Source: an uncultured Eggerthella sp. (lineage in GTDB: Bacteria > Actinomycetota > Coriobacteriia > Coriobacteriales > Eggerthellaceae). From it: a stretch of DNA of 61,611 nt. The DNA lies in assembly GCA_900542525.1 (NCBI GenBank), contig UQNZ01000010.1, forward strand, positions 1 through 61,611. The letters are read 5' to 3'. Position numbers and translations under genes: made by a program. The notes beneath the pieces are model-generated. The model searched no databases, was not told the origin of the DNA, and saw only the letters and a list, made by a program, of their open reading frames with translations. Every line of letters starts with the position of its first letter. Position 1 is the stretch's first letter. Below, in pieces: positions 38,201 to 47,719 of this stretch.

Positions 38201-41200
38201 TTGGTAGCGTTACCAGAAGCAGAAGCATCGGAGAGCGTCTTGCCGTGGTCGACCGTGAACGGCAGGGTGCCACCCATAACAGAAAGCGTACCGTTGTTGT
38301 CGGCAGAGCCGATCACGAAGTTAACGTTGTGACCCGTGCGCTTCCACATACCGATCACGTCCACGATGGCGTTCGGCATGGTGAAGGTTGCACCCGGAGC
38401 CATGGTGCCCTTGTTGGCGTCATTCTCGGAGATGCTCCACTGGAAGGACCAGCCGTTCGGTGCAGTGATGGTCGGGAGCGTGAGGCTCTCGCCGAACTTC
38501 TGCGTGGTGGTGGCCTGGGTCAGACCCGTGGTCGGCCAATTGATGGTAAATTCAGTTGCGTCGGGATGATCGCCTGCGCCATTAGCGTCAACGTTCACGG
38601 TGAATGCGTTGCGCTTGTAGAGCAGGACGAGCTTCATGCCATCGACCAGCGAATCGATGCGCTCGATGCTGCCGGTCAGACCAGGCGTGTAGGTGAAGCC
38701 GCGAACGGTCTTCGCATAACCTGCTGCCTGAGCCTCGGTGATGGTAGAGAATTCCTGGCCCGACTTGGTGTCGGTAACAGCCAGAGAAGGATCGAGTACG
38801 TACACGCCGTCCAGGCCCTCGAACATATGCTCGACCGTGTAGGTAATGGAGCCCAGCGGAATGAACTTAGCTTCGTAGGTTGCGCTAGAGAAGAGCGTAC
38901 CGTCCTTGACCGGGGTGAAGGTAACGTCGTTCGTGAGAAGGACGCCATCCTTATACCAGCCGTCGAACTTGTAGCCTGCGCCAGCAGTTGCGGTCATGGT
39001 CGGAGCCGTGCCCGTTACTGCGTTGATGTCGATGTACTTAGAACCGCCTGCGGAGATGTTGATAGAGTTATCAGCACTTGCTGCGGAACCGCCCACGCTC
39101 ACGTTGAAGGTGAGGCGAGCCATATTGGTCTCCCACAGCGCATAGAGCGTGATCGGAGCCGCATTGGAATCGGATGCGCCCATGATGTCGGAGATCTTGG
39201 TACCAGCATTGATGGTAACCAGCGTACCGGAGGAGTTGCGATACTGCCACTTCGGGTTGTCTTCGTGACCAGCCCAGGAAACAGAGGAGGAATCAGGGAT
39301 CAGGCCAGCAGCGGTCCAACCAACATTATTCTTGTCGGCGATGGAACCGGTGCCCGCGAACGGATTACCCTGAGCGTCCTTGCCCATGTCGTACTTGACA
39401 GTGAAGGGCTTCTCAACCCAGTAGACCTCGAAGGTGATGGTGGCACCAGAGGTTGCCTCACCTGCGGTGGAAGTGGTCTTGGTGTCTGCGATGGTCTTGA
39501 GCTCGTAGCCCTTCAGATCAGCGCGGCGGCCAGCACCATTCTGATTCTCGAATTCTGTGATGTAGTTGTGGCTGTTGAAGGACGTGATGTCGATCGCAGT
39601 GCCCACGTTCGCGAAACCGTTCAGGCTGGAGAGCTTGTTGGCGGTTGCCATGTTCACGTTGCCCGAGCCGTCGGTTGCGAGGTTTACCTTATTGAAGTTG
39701 ATGATCCACTTCGTGTTGGCCTCAAGGTCTGCCACCAGGATGAAAGTGGAGCCATCGGCAGGCTTCGGGGTGCCGTCGAATGCGGACACTGGCAGCTTGC
39801 CAGCGGTGGAGGTCCAGGTCTGCTGGGTGCCCCCTGCAGGGGTGTACTTCCAGCCGAGCAGACGCTGAGAGCCGTCAGCCGGAGCCCAGTCGAAGTAGTC
39901 GATCTGGTCGGTCCACTTGAGACCAGGGACGCTCTTGAGTTCAGTAGCGCCGTTCATGAACTTCACGGTGAAGGACTGCTGTCCCCAAATGCCGTAAAGG
40001 GTGAATTCAGTCTTGGTATTGTCAGTCGAGCCGTAGAGCTGCTTGTAGATGTCGGAGACCTTAGTTGCGTTGGTAACGGTGTAACCAGAAGCATTGTTTG
40101 CTGCAGCCCACTTGCTGAAGTTGTAACCAGCAGCGCTCATGGTCTCGTTCGCACCGAGTAGGTTCGCATCGTCCCAGGTGACCACCTTGTCTGCCATGGT
40201 GATAGCACCAGAAGGATCGTTGGTCTGGAAGTGAACGGTGATCTGACGTGCATTCCACTTCGCATAGAGCGGCAAGGTTGCCGGATCGTCGCCGGAAACC
40301 GTGATGCCTGCTGCAGCGATGCCATCGGCAAACGTCATGGAAGTGGTGACCTTCTTAGAAGAGTCGGTGAAGGTCGGGGTGACCCACCAGCCGTCGAAGG
40401 TGTAACCCTGACGCTTGAGGTTCTTAGCGTCGGTGGTCATGTTGTTCCAGAGATTGGTGGTCCACTGAACGGACTGGTTCGCGATGGATGGGGTGCCACC
40501 ATTGGTGTTGTACTCGACCGTGTAACCCGTGCGCGGCTCCCAAACGATGGTGAAGGTGGTATCTGCGGTGATGCGCACATTGGTCAGGCTGGTGTAAGTT
40601 TTGCCAGCCTGGTCGATCCAATGCTTGAAGCCGTATCCCGTTGCGCCCTTATAAGCAGGAGCATTGGAGCCGACCGTATTGTTGTAGTTGATGGTTGCCG
40701 TCTTGTCCGTAGTGGTGCCATCGGTCCAAGTGCCGTGGTCGCCCACCTTGAAGGTAACGGTGAACTTGTCAATCTCGAAGAGAGCATAGTAGGTTGCCGC
40801 TGCGAACACGCCGCCAACCTTGGAAGGCGTGAGCGTTGCGTTGGTGGTGATCAGATCAGACGCATTGCAGGCAGCGCTGGAGTACCAACCCTTGAAGGTG
40901 TGGCCTGCGTTTGCCGTTGCAGTTGCGCCCTGAACGGTGCCATTCACCATGTTGACCGTCTCAGAAGAGCGGGACAGGGTGCCCATGCCGGATGCGCCCG
41001 TGCCGAATGCATAGTTAATGGTGACCGAGTTCTCACGGAAGACCGGGTAGAGGGTCACACCATAACCAGCATCGCCTTGGGTGTAAACGCTGGAATTGCG
41101 CTCGCCCGGGGTCATGGTGAAGGTATTAGTGTAGAGAGGGCTGGTGCCCTGAACATATCCAGAGGAAACGGTGGTCCAACCCAGGAAGGTGTAACCCGTG

Positions 41201-44200
41201 GGGTTGGTTGCCGCGGTGTAGGACGGAGCCTGAGGCAGGCTGATGGCCTGGCCAGTCTTGCCCGTCTTATCGGTAGTAGGAATACCCTGAACACCCGAAA
41301 GGTTCGAGTGGGTCACGTCGAAGTGCAGGTGCTGGGTGGTCTCTTCCCAGATCGCCGTGAAGGTGAGCGACTGGTCGATAGTGGTGGGCAGGTTCACGCC
41401 ATTGGTGGAGTGGAAGACTGCTGAAGTGCCGCTGCCCGTGTAAGAACCCAGCGCACGGAAGGTCTGACCTTGGATAGCATCGTTCCATTCCCAACCAACG
41501 AACTTGTAACCAGGAGCTGCCTTTGGCTGACCTGCATTGCGGTCTGCTGCAGGATCCATGGCGCCGCCGTACATCGGCAGTGCCCAGCCTGCCTGCAGGT
41601 TGGAGTAACGCGTACCCGCTTGGGTAACGGTATCGCCCGTTTGAGCGCCATTCACTGAGCCGAATGCACCTGAAGCCGCACCCGCAGAGTAAACGATGGT
41701 AATAACGCGACCGAATTCTGCCACGAAGACCGTGTGTGAAGAAATGGTCCACGGGGTACCTGCATCAGCGCCCAAACCAAGAATGGCGTCAGGTGACATC
41801 AGCGGATGTACAGTATCGGTCGAAGAGCTCTCCGAACCAGCGGTGGTGCAGTTCTCATACGCACGCCAACCCATGAAGTAGTAGCTACCGGCATCCTTCG
41901 GGTTTGCCGTCGGAAGATTAGGCACGCCGTCACCGAAATCGAGCTCATAATGAGTGGTTCCCACCAGTGTTGCACCATAGGTGGTGTTTGTCTTGAAGTA
42001 AACATGGTAGGCCTGCTTACCCCAAACACCCTGGATCACCAAATCAGAGTCAGGCATCGTGAAGTTACCGCTGGCAACCTGCGTGTTATTCACGCCCGAG
42101 CCAGAGACCAGCTTCCAGCCACTCCAGGTGTAGCCCGTAGGAGCCGTAGGAGCCGTCAAAGTAACGGTCTCACCGAACTTCTTCGTCTGGGTTGCCGGAG
42201 CGTACGTCATCGAAGGAGGAACGTCGCCTGTGTAGGAAACGCTCACGGTATGCGAGTTGCGATCGAAGTAGAGCTTGATCACATTGCCCGAAGCAGCCAT
42301 GGTCAAGGTTGCCGTAGTGCCCGGAGCAGAGGGGTTGTAGGTGAAGCCCGCAATGGTAGAGCGGGTGTAGGTGGAGGTGGTACCCGAAGTACCTGCCGTT
42401 GCACCGTACTGCAGCGTATTGCCGAACGGTGCGGTGCCAGAGCCAGCAGGAGTGGTCACCTTGGTGTAACCGCCACCGGTGAGGTTCTGCGTGTAGTACT
42501 CGACCGTGTACGCGATCCATGCCGGGGATACGGTGAGATAGTAATCGCCATTCACATAGAGGCCACCGGTCTTCGGAACGGTCAGCACGCCTGCTGTGCT
42601 CACACCAGAGCTGAGCGCAGCACCTGCTGCAGAACCAAGGGACCACTTGGAGCCATGAGAGGCGTTGAATTCATAGTTTGCATTCGGCACAGGAGCAATG
42701 CCCGTGGAGATGTTCGCAGGGAAAGAGCTGGAGCCCGCAACGGAGTAGATCTTACCGGTTGCAGCGCCAACCTCAACTGCTGCGCCATTTGCCAAGGTCT
42801 TGTTGTCATTCCACTTAACGGAAGAGTGAGTATCGCCGTAGAAGCGGATGATGACCTTGTTCTCTTCCCACTGGGCATACGCGGTGAGCGTACCGCCGCT
42901 TGGGGAAAGGGTCCAGAAATCACGTACCTTGCTGCCGCCTGCGGTAATGGTGGTACCAGAACCGTTCTGAGCAGTGTTCCAGCCCTTAAAGGTGTACCCC
43001 GCATAGGTGGGATTGGAAGGAAGCGTGATGGGGGTGTCTGCATTCACATTATTAGTAGCGGTGGTAGGAGTGCCACCATTTGCATTCCAAGAGATGTTGT
43101 AGGTGATGGGTGCCCAGTTCGCCGTGAGCGTTGCGGTACCCGCAAGCGTACCTGCTTCTGAAGAGCCCGACCAAGTGATCTTGAAGTTGGCCACCGGAAT
43201 AGCCGTAGAAGCGTTCACGGTTGCCGTTGCATTGGAGGAGTTGGTGTAACCCCAGTTGCTGAAGTTGTTGCCTGCCAAGGTGTAGGTGCCAGAACCCAGC
43301 GTGGTCAGGTTCGAGCCGTAGTTCGCAGTAGCGGTAGTGGAGCCCGAAGCAACTGCACTGGCATGGCCACCCTGGAAGGTAAAGGTAACCGGAGCTGCTG
43401 CCCATACCGCATAAATAGTCTTGGAAGCGGTCAGGTTCGTGAAGGTATGACCCGCATTGTAAGAGCCAGAAGTTGCGCTTGCTGAATCTGCCCAACCCTT
43501 GAAGTTGTAACCAACACGCGTGGGGTTGGCATAGTTAGGAATGCTCCAAGAGCTGCCATTCAGCAGAGAAGGCGAAGTGAAGTTACTGGTGGAACCATTA
43601 TAAGAAGCACCTGAGCCATTCAGATTCAGCGTGACCTGAACGCGATCCTTCTCGGTCCATTTTGCATAGAGCTTCACGCTGGTGGTGGTATCAGCGATGG
43701 ACTGGAGTGCCCAGATATCGCGCACTGCCATGGCGCTGCTCATCTGACCAGCGCTGCCATTACCGTTGCCATCTTTGGTCAAGAACCAACCAGCAAAGGT
43801 GTAACCCGTCTTAGAAGGAGCAGCAGGAAGCGTGATGGAGTCCGTCCACTTCTTACCAGACTGCGTGGTGCCAACCTGCGTGCCGTCGCCTGTTTGGCCA
43901 AAGGCATCATAGAAGGAAACGGAGTAACCCGTCTTCTCGGTCCACTGTGCATAGAAGGTGGTGTTCGCGGTGATGTTACCCGCAGAACCACCAGCACTGA
44001 TCGCAGTGCCTGCATTGTCCTTCTTCCATCCAGCGAAGGTGTAACCCTTCAGCGTAGGAGTGGAAGTAGGAAGGGTATACGCGGTGTTGTAGGTAACCGT
44101 CGTGTTCGATGGTGTACCGGCAACATTCGCAGCACCTGCACCCGTGGGCTTATTCGCATTGAAGGTAATAGTAGGATTACCTTGCCACTGGGCATACAGG

Positions 44201-46404
44201 GTGATGTTCGAAGTGATGTTAGAGATGGTGGCGCCAGCTGCATAAGAGGTGCCAGAGCCATTAGCTGCGGTGTTCCAACCGGTGAAGGTGGAGCCCGTCT
44301 TGGTGAAGGGGTTCGCCGCTGCCGTGGTGGATCCGCCTGAATCAACCGTTACGGTTGCCGGAGCAGTACCGCTGTTGTGACCGTTGCCATTATAGGAAAC
44401 GGTGTAACGTGCGATCCATTTCGCCGTAAGCGTGATGTTGGAGGTCACGTTGGAGATCGTGCCGCCTGCAGCAACCGATCCACCTGCTGAAGAGGTCCAA
44501 CCATCGAACTTAAAGCCAGAACGGGTTGGGGTGGCGGAAGAAACCGTGTAGTTGCTGCCGTGGGTGGCAGAGCCAGCTGCGGGAATGCCCGTAACGCCCG
44601 TTATACCCGAACCGGCAGTATAGGTAATAGTGTAAGTCTTGGCACCCCATACCGCATAAAGCGTATAGGTGCCACCATTCGTAGGAGTTCCCACTGCGGT
44701 TGCAATGGAGCCTGCAGAACCGATTGCTGCAGTAGATGCATTATTAGTGGTTGCCCAGCCCTTGAAATCGTAGCCAGTCTTAGAGAAGCTGGCCTCAGGC
44801 TTAGTACCTGTTGCCGTGCCGTCTGCAGTTGCAACTGCAGAAGAGTCGGTGTAGGTGAACGTCTGAGCTGCGCCCGTACCGCCACCATTATTGAAGGTAA
44901 CCGTGAAGGAGATGTTTTCCTTTATCTCGGTTTCACGAATATAAACAGAAACAAGAGTGTTTTTAAGACGATCTGGGTTGTAAGCTGAAGTAGAGTTTCT
45001 GAATTTAAATATCGTGTTTAGGGCATCACCTAACGTCATGCCCTCAGTAAACTGGGTATCAGCAACAAGTCCAGAGCCTCCAGCCCCTCCTTGTTCAGCA
45101 GTCCAAGAAAGATTCTTACCCGTTCCCGAAGTATGATTAGGAACAGTAATAACGTCTGTTATGGAATAGGCAGTAGAACCGCCCATTGGCTTATTGTCAA
45201 TAGCATAAAACTGAACTGAAGGAGTAGAAGTATTGAACTTAGGATACGCATGTACATTTGTTACATATGCACTACCCGTTCCCAAATAAAGCGCAAGGCT
45301 GTTAAGTTTGGTGAAAGTGTTTGCGGTAAGCTTCTGATACTTGCCTGTTTTATTGTTCTGACCAACAAAAATCCATTCAGAAAATGTGTAGCCATAACGA
45401 TAGATGGTTTCGAGGTTCTTTGCGATTGCATCTGAAGCGTTGTTTACAACAAAATCACCACCAAAAGCAACCCAATTGCCATTGCTGTCAAACGTAGGAT
45501 CATCAATATGACCCCAGTCTTTATCTGGAGCATATGGGGTTGTGCTGGTTGACGCAAGCGTTCCTGTGAAACCTTTACCAAAATGAATGGTAATTGATGG
45601 AGCAGCTTGCGTTGTAATGTTATCGCTAGCTGCACCGATGGAATTACTGGGAGCAGTTTGCGTTGGCATTACTCGATCTGCTGGCGTTGGCGGTCCGTAC
45701 ACCTCCTCGGTTTTATCCGAGGTGGTGCCGGCATTCTGATCTGCACTCTCCCTATCACCAGGAGTAGCAATCACGTCGTCAGCCTTGCTATCGCTACCAG
45801 TTGGATGGGCACTCTGATTAGTATCAGTAGCTATCTCGTCGGTAGAACCAGAAGAAGCACCGTTGCTATCAGCGGTGCTATCATTACCTTTATTTGAATC
45901 GGAGGTATCGTCACCCTCGTTAGGGGTGCTATCATCCGTGTCTTTAGTTCCGGAAATGCTAGAATCGCTAGCAACATCGGAGTCAGAATCGCTGTCTTTA
46001 TCGTTTATAGAGGACTTATCATCACCCGGTGTATAGCTATTTGTAGCGCTATCACCCGCCCCAGTAACGGAATCGACCCCGGAGCCGGTAGACTGCGGGG
46101 TCGATTTATACGCATCTTGTTGTGTATACGCTGGAGGCGTTTTGGGTTCGTCCGGCGTTTTGCTCACCGACTTGCTGCTATCTTTGCTAGATAGCAGGAT
46201 TTCCTGCGACTGCTCAGCTTGCTGGCTACCACCAGCTTCGCTTGACGCGTACGCAAGAGAAGGCATTGCGAACAATAACGCTGCCGCTACGATAACAGCG
46301 GCTATAAGAGCTGCAACGGGACCACGATGCCTTGCTGCAGGCACAGCAGTAGATGTGCTAGCGCTAGCCAGCTCCATCTGATCTCTGTTCATGCAATCTT
46401 GCAT
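32218..46404 (-). CDS. Giant surface protein (4728 residues) with InlB-type repeats and an internal LPKTG sorting signal
   Basis: The reading frame is open for 14.2 kb. An N-terminal signal/anchor (about 28-53, ending SLAYASS) leads into a Ser/Asp/Thr-rich stretch of about 200 residues. From about 500 to 3800 come several dozen Listeria-Bacteroides (InlB B-type) repeats, recognised by phrases such as TYTLYAVWG, GYTFKGWNTA and ITLYAQWQ. LPKTG is at 3827-3831 with a helix and RRR, a complete sortase signal. The frame does not stop: it continues with MNNNS at 3879, a second signal-like helix at about 3972-4000 (ending LALAASDPG), a Ser/Ala/Thr-rich region, two more InlB-type units, and a last helix at about 4687-4710 with RRR. 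It may be two fused genes or two proteins with an internal start. AGGA lies five bases before the first ATG. Confidence 0.85.
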   Translation of the reverse strand: MQDCMNRDQMELASASTSTAVPAARHRGPVAALIAAVIVAAALLFAMPSLAYASSEAGGSQQAEQSQEILLSSKDSSKSVSKTPDEPKTPPAYTQQDAYKSTPQSTGSGVDSVTGAGDSATNSYTPGDDKSSINDKDSDSDSDVASDSSISGTKDTDDSTPNEGDDTSDSNKGNDSTADSNGASSGSTDEIATDTNQSAHPTGSDSKADDVIATPGDRESADQNAGTTSDKTEEVYGPPTPADRVMPTQTAPSNSIGAASDNITTQAAPSITIHFGKGFTGTLASTSTTPYAPDKDWGHIDDPTFDSNGNWVAFGGDFVVNNASDAIAKNLETIYRYGYTFSEWIFVGQNNKTGKYQKLTANTFTKLNSLALYLGTGSAYVTNVHAYPKFNTSTPSVQFYAIDNKPMGGSTAYSITDVITVPNHTSGTGKNLSWTAEQGGAGGSGLVADTQFTEGMTLGDALNTIFKFRNSTSAYNPDRLKNTLVSVYIRETEIKENISFTVTFNNGGGTGAAQTFTYTDSSAVATADGTATGTKPEASFSKTGYDFKGWATTNNASTAAIGSAGSIATAVGTPTNGGTYTLYAVWGAKTYTITYTAGSGITGVTGIPAAGSATHGSNYTVSSATPTRSGFKFDGWTSSAGGSVAAGGTISNVTSNITLTAKWIARYTVSYNGNGHNSGTAPATVTVDSGGSTTAAANPFTKTGSTFTGWNTAANGSGTSYAAGATISNITSNITLYAQWQGNPTITFNANKPTGAGAANVAGTPSNTTVTYNTAYTLPTSTPTLKGYTFAGWKKDNAGTAISAGGSAGNITANTTFYAQWTEKTGYSVSFYDAFGQTGDGTQVGTTQSGKKWTDSITLPAAPSKTGYTFAGWFLTKDGNGNGSAGQMSSAMAVRDIWALQSIADTTTSVKLYAKWTEKDRVQVTLNLNGSGASYNGSTSNFTSPSLLNGSSWSIPNYANPTRVGYNFKGWADSASATSGSYNAGHTFTNLTASKTIYAVWAAAPVTFTFQGGHASAVASGSTTATANYGSNLTTLGSGTYTLAGNNFSNWGYTNSSNATATVNASTAIPVANFKITWSGSSEAGTLAGTATLTANWAPITYNISWNANGGTPTTATNNVNADTPITLPSNPTYAGYTFKGWNTAQNGSGTTITAGGSKVRDFWTLSPSGGTLTAYAQWEENKVIIRFYGDTHSSVKWNDNKTLANGAAVEVGAATGKIYSVAGSSSFPANISTGIAPVPNANYEFNASHGSKWSLGSAAGAALSSGVSTAGVLTVPKTGGLYVNGDYYLTVSPAWIAYTVEYYTQNLTGGGYTKVTTPAGSGTAPFGNTLQYGATAGTSGTTSTYTRSTIAGFTYNPSAPGTTATLTMAASGNVIKLYFDRNSHTVSVSYTGDVPPSMTYAPATQTKKFGETVTLTAPTAPTGYTWSGWKLVSGSGVNNTQVASGNFTMPDSDLVIQGVWGKQAYHVYFKTNTTYGATLVGTTHYELDFGDGVPNLPTANPKDAGSYYFMGWRAYENCTTAGSESSSTDTVHPLMSPDAILGLGADAGTPWTISSHTVFVAEFGRVITIVYSAGAASGAFGSVNGAQTGDTVTQAGTRYSNLQAGWALPMYGGAMDPAADRNAGQPKAAPGYKFVGWEWNDAIQGQTFRALGSYTGSGTSAVFHSTNGVNLPTTIDQSLTFTAIWEETTQHLHFDVTHSNLSGVQGIPTTDKTGKTGQAISLPQAPSYTAATNPTGYTFLGWTTVSSGYVQGTSPLYTNTFTMTPGERNSSVYTQGDAGYGVTLYPVFRENSVTINYAFGTGASGMGTLSRSSETVNMVNGTVQGATATANAGHTFKGWYSSAACNASDLITTNATLTPSKVGGVFAAATYYALFEIDKFTVTFKVGDHGTWTDGTTTDKTATINYNNTVGSNAPAYKGATGYGFKHWIDQAGKTYTSLTNVRITADTTFTIVWEPRTGYTVEYNTNGGTPSIANQSVQWTTNLWNNMTTDAKNLKRQGYTFDGWWVTPTFTDSSKKVTTSMTFADGIAAAGITVSGDDPATLPLYAKWNARQITVHFQTNDPSGAITMADKVVTWDDANLLGANETMSAAGYNFSKWAAANNASGYTVTNATKVSDIYKQLYGSTDNTKTEFTLYGIWGQQSFTVKFMNGATELKSVPGLKWTDQIDYFDWAPADGSQRLLGWKYTPAGGTQQTWTSTAGKLPVSAFDGTPKPADGSTFILVADLEANTKWIINFNKVNLATDGSGNVNMATANKLSSLNGFANVGTAIDITSFNSHNYITEFENQNGAGRRADLKGYELKTIADTKTTSTAGEATSGATITFEVYWVEKPFTVKYDMGKDAQGNPFAGTGSIADKNNVGWTAAGLIPDSSSVSWAGHEDNPKWQYRNSSGTLVTINAGTKISDIMGASDSNAAPITLYALWETNMARLTFNVSVGGSAASADNSINISAGGSKYIDINAVTGTAPTMTATAGAGYKFDGWYKDGVLLTNDVTFTPVKDGTLFSSATYEAKFIPLGSITYTVEHMFEGLDGVYVLDPSLAVTDTKSGQEFSTITEAQAAGYAKTVRGFTYTPGLTGSIERIDSLVDGMKLVLLYKRNAFTVNVDANGAGDHPDATEFTINWPTTGLTQATTTQKFGESLTLPTITAPNGWSFQWSISENDANKGTMAPGATFTMPNAIVDVIGMWKRTGHNVNFVIGSADNNGTLSVMGGTLPFTVDHGKTLSDASASGNATNNIRVTPNTGYSFAGWSYTDPADGTTKTTRDPDSIVINQDMTFTAVFKQTFAVIYHPGAHGGTGFTSMIVAGDDIPTGTKNVNEFPLMIGGTDVTMNAPAAAGYKFLGWSWTRDGQNFYCLAPGATAPAGITGTAADMDFLVTSDVNFTALWDAMEFDVVFKLDNKTPASTWTPGGVMGGGTGDYHMTPRPTTGSTVTVLGRADVAKEGHQLKGWAIWTDNGDGIIDDIELGQVVLPGGTFKMPAHAVTLVPVWDFQSLQIHYAIGNGSAGLGTISTNVENITADTGLRANGSVAMPGAGYYFDGWYTDPDCTIPVDPTWEEPTLDGGTHLVPMCLPGQAWVSATYYAKFISDFNSFKIEHYFQGPDGEYTLKKTDTCTHMMTGDTASVLDPNNHAYQYLITDPDMLKGYKFDDGVYGQRLMDTVKADGSTTLKLYYSNVPFKIEYILGQNDAGVDASWTGLPGYPTAVAGSTVNIPGVALDGMQFAGWIMSWNENGSSNMVPLPGNSFQMPLADVTLTAQWKKINDVIIKFFQNDGNGEVDMNMDETITGVGVAGSTFNVPGDLISGKRPAGYQFNAGDSLVTITLVDGENIARVVYTLLNDYKIIWNANTGHETVTVGGMDLSSVIAGFQPADLPTKMGYTLGSMPNRWNTAADGSGAWLDETMTYSQLAEALLGAGYDDVALMERGLTLYAIWTENDFYKVIYDLNNDKNVNTGLLKPVPDHRNPFTPDPIENVKWTQDGFNLFSDEELDAAPNGYEFAGWNTARDGSGLTITDLTKYLEMSNAIDPKVAQNEITLYAMWKELMIKIDYIHTDGGTIDRVVDYVSAVTGLPMGEGSSAGNRLHSVATAKPGYHFVRWELVPGNTRTIGIDENDWDTKDSGSTGTNNEFYVLEPTADGRLVAATYRAVFEKNPTVTINYDVNGGEGEIPPTSQTHGLSTKLHNGTGVKMPHYTLVSWNTEPDGSGTTYKLGQNLTMPEEGMTLYAQWKVNSYKVIVNGRGDDVADVKGGKTEVEWGNTLDPEWIASIKQTPKKGSTFQGWKYTMTDAETGETIEGIVWDLADLPEIVGPIEIDALYETEEVVEPELGGSVLPKTGDADFGWLIALVAGLALVILVLALRRRNEEDEDGDDFTPHKGFKATDNMNNNSVCTPGAVRLFDPVTLRGMRNVSSSCETNPADGGLACAAIAHTTSGLFLSKGAFSALADRFASKDVLTDSASISSMAPILGQGSGRVVGVHVRRAFVAAFAVFALAASVAFAPGLALAASDPGSGTAERITTQSQTQHSTDPATTKTGSFKSSATQSSKQSTNSSVKSSSAASSSTNSTSRASSSASAAPQESTSGSGESFSTRIAAEHHTASVTYSNAHVHQASMYALSKKQTSSKTGTVTYSATSRTSGSAFSSAASVSASAGAGTQAAPTESSADAGLGGVAESAAKSEAVLTISSLNASAVGSADVASRLTASDTSGMLAGTSASAGTVYGTTSATRVGSAPADAQGQSPASDDPSTNAPSETPFDNPRSRSSAYATLVNMPDSSLETLSNRCASENLPFISGCALVENEARQDSAGAALQEGPSEDSITVCTSVLAPVDPNVENSDGSSITPDEPSDSTVTDPEPPAVSDDPVRITYTAGVGGSVSYGSDMISSSTGFKFDKNGQPTSEEVDGAAATPDIGYHFIGWTIETPDGTEPIPVCDKAALDYLIVKDVAHSDLTGCYRPVSFIANFKCNDYVLDYDGNGGSLGGAVVSTQATFGSDDPLLSTAAPKKEGYEFLCWNTNASGTGVSVHEGELLSEQLLRSMVRTSSIEDANGAGIKLYALWNTAAPVEEPDVPNTPIEPVAPVTPTPRPSQPVVETPESSASANRTPVVGASQAVIANAASTSTAAPAEDQSAEADMSALLGFTDALGNVGNILSFVPIMGVLPTVEPFITMSTEALAGIGDGAAGVTSAEITRAIGSVATAAGVIALAAGVAGAVSTSLARRRALRSLSEPFTKE
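34834..34926 (-). other. Internal LPXTG cell-wall sorting signal
   Basis: Encodes LPKTG (34912-34926), the hydrophobic stretch DADFGWLIALVAGLALVILV and RRR: all three parts of a sortase substrate signal. It is 873 codons (about 2.6 kb) before the stop of the frame, whereas such signals normally sit at the extreme C-terminus. The nearest in-frame internal ATG after it is at 34770, with only weak AAGG 17 bases upstream. Confidence 0.85.
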
Positions 46405-47719
46405 CGTCTTCCTGTTTCTAACACGTGGCCCCGATCCGAGATCCTTCCCTCGAATCTTGGGGCGCCCTTATGGACCTTCGCGCAGGCGTAGACAGCCCAC
46501 CCCTAGAGCGAAGTACTTGGCATTCTATGCTCGAATGCCGCGCTTGTCCAGTTCGCCGTGAATAAACGCGGCATTTTCCGCGGCATTTTTTGGGACGTTT
46601 CCCCAGGTCGCGATTTCTCGATTTTGCTCTTGCGCGGCAATTTTGGCGATTTACCGCGCTTGGAAAACAAGCATTTTTGGCGGCGCGGAAGTGCCGCGCT
46701 TGGAATTTTCAACATTTCTGAACCACTTGTTTGACCTCGCCTTTAGGTGCCGCGCTTACCCCGCGCCTAGGGGTCAGCCCACCCCTAGAAAGCGCTCTAA
46801 GGCTGTTTTAGGGCTCTTTCCCGGCGCGGCAGCCTCTATCTTGACCCCCTTCTGACCCCAAAATGTGGCATTTCTTCACAATTCCTCCACAATTAAGGCC
46901 CATTTTTGACGCCCCGATGACGCTTCGGCATCGCGCAGGATACGTGCTACATGACCCCATTTTTGGGGTACTTTCACCCCCTAATTTGGGGTCAAGATCG
47001 ACCCAAAATCAGACCTAAAACTACCTCAAAATCGGTCCTCCCTACCCTTTTCTGACCTGGGGGTATGTGGTTGTATAGCAGCTTAGGATGATGCTAGATT
47101 CAGCTAGATTTTGCTACACTTAGTTGAACCGGTCTCAGATCCGCCTGTTTCTAGCTCAAAATAGCGTGAGAACACACCTTGAACACGCTTTTGGGACTAA
47201 ATTTTTAAAAATAATGCTTGTAATACGATAGAACACATGGTATATAGCGCTGCAGAGCTCTGAAATACTGCTCTTCTCGATCAGTGGAGAGGATAAGGCA
47301 CGAGATTCCCCGCTTCCCTGCCCAAAAGCCTGCTATATGCAGGCTTTTTCGTGCGTCGCTGCTTTGCTCGGGTTTTATTACTGATGAATTTAGTCGGCAA
47401 AGCGTCACCTCGTTACCTCACCCTCTCCGCTGATCGAGAAACATTCAGACTCAGCTTCAGCACCTACCAGGACGCATAGACCGCCTTCTAGCTGCTCTCA
47501 AATAGGTAATGGAGGAAACAGTGTCGCGAATGACACAGTCATTCGCTCTTTTAGAACCTTCTGACCTGGGGTTTTATGGAAATGAGTGAATGAGAGAGGT
47601 TTTGAGAGCGCATGTTGTAAATGGCGGGTAAATACTCAAAGACCTCTTAGAACGCCCGTTAGAAGCGATCTGAAGAGGTCAATTTTGAGCACTATTCAGT
47701 TGAAATTGGTGTATTGCTG
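46405..47719. other. 1.3-kb intergenic region between two surface protein genes
   Basis: No supported gene. It holds the leader of the giant gene, several small ACCCC-A/T-GGGGT palindromes (46954-46969 and 46976-46992) like those near 8.9 and 9.7 kb, repeated phrases rich in CGCGGCA/GCCGCGC (46560-46760), and copy B of the 163-bp element. Confidence 0.6.
47276..47438 (-). repeat. 163-bp element with terminal inverted repeats, copy B
   Basis: The same length as copy A (22588-22750) and in the opposite orientation. Ends are CTCGATCAGTGGAGAGG and its near complement CCTCTCCGCTGATCGAG. The inner hairpin AAAAGCCTGC / GCAGGCTTTT followed by T resembles a terminator and would function in either direction. 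Confidence 0.75.

Noticed and set aside
34795..40161. A 1788-codon open frame on the plus strand, opposite the giant adhesin gene
   Set aside because: It is exactly antisense to strongly repetitive coding DNA; its translation has no domain, signal or start site, and repeats in the real gene keep the opposite frame open.
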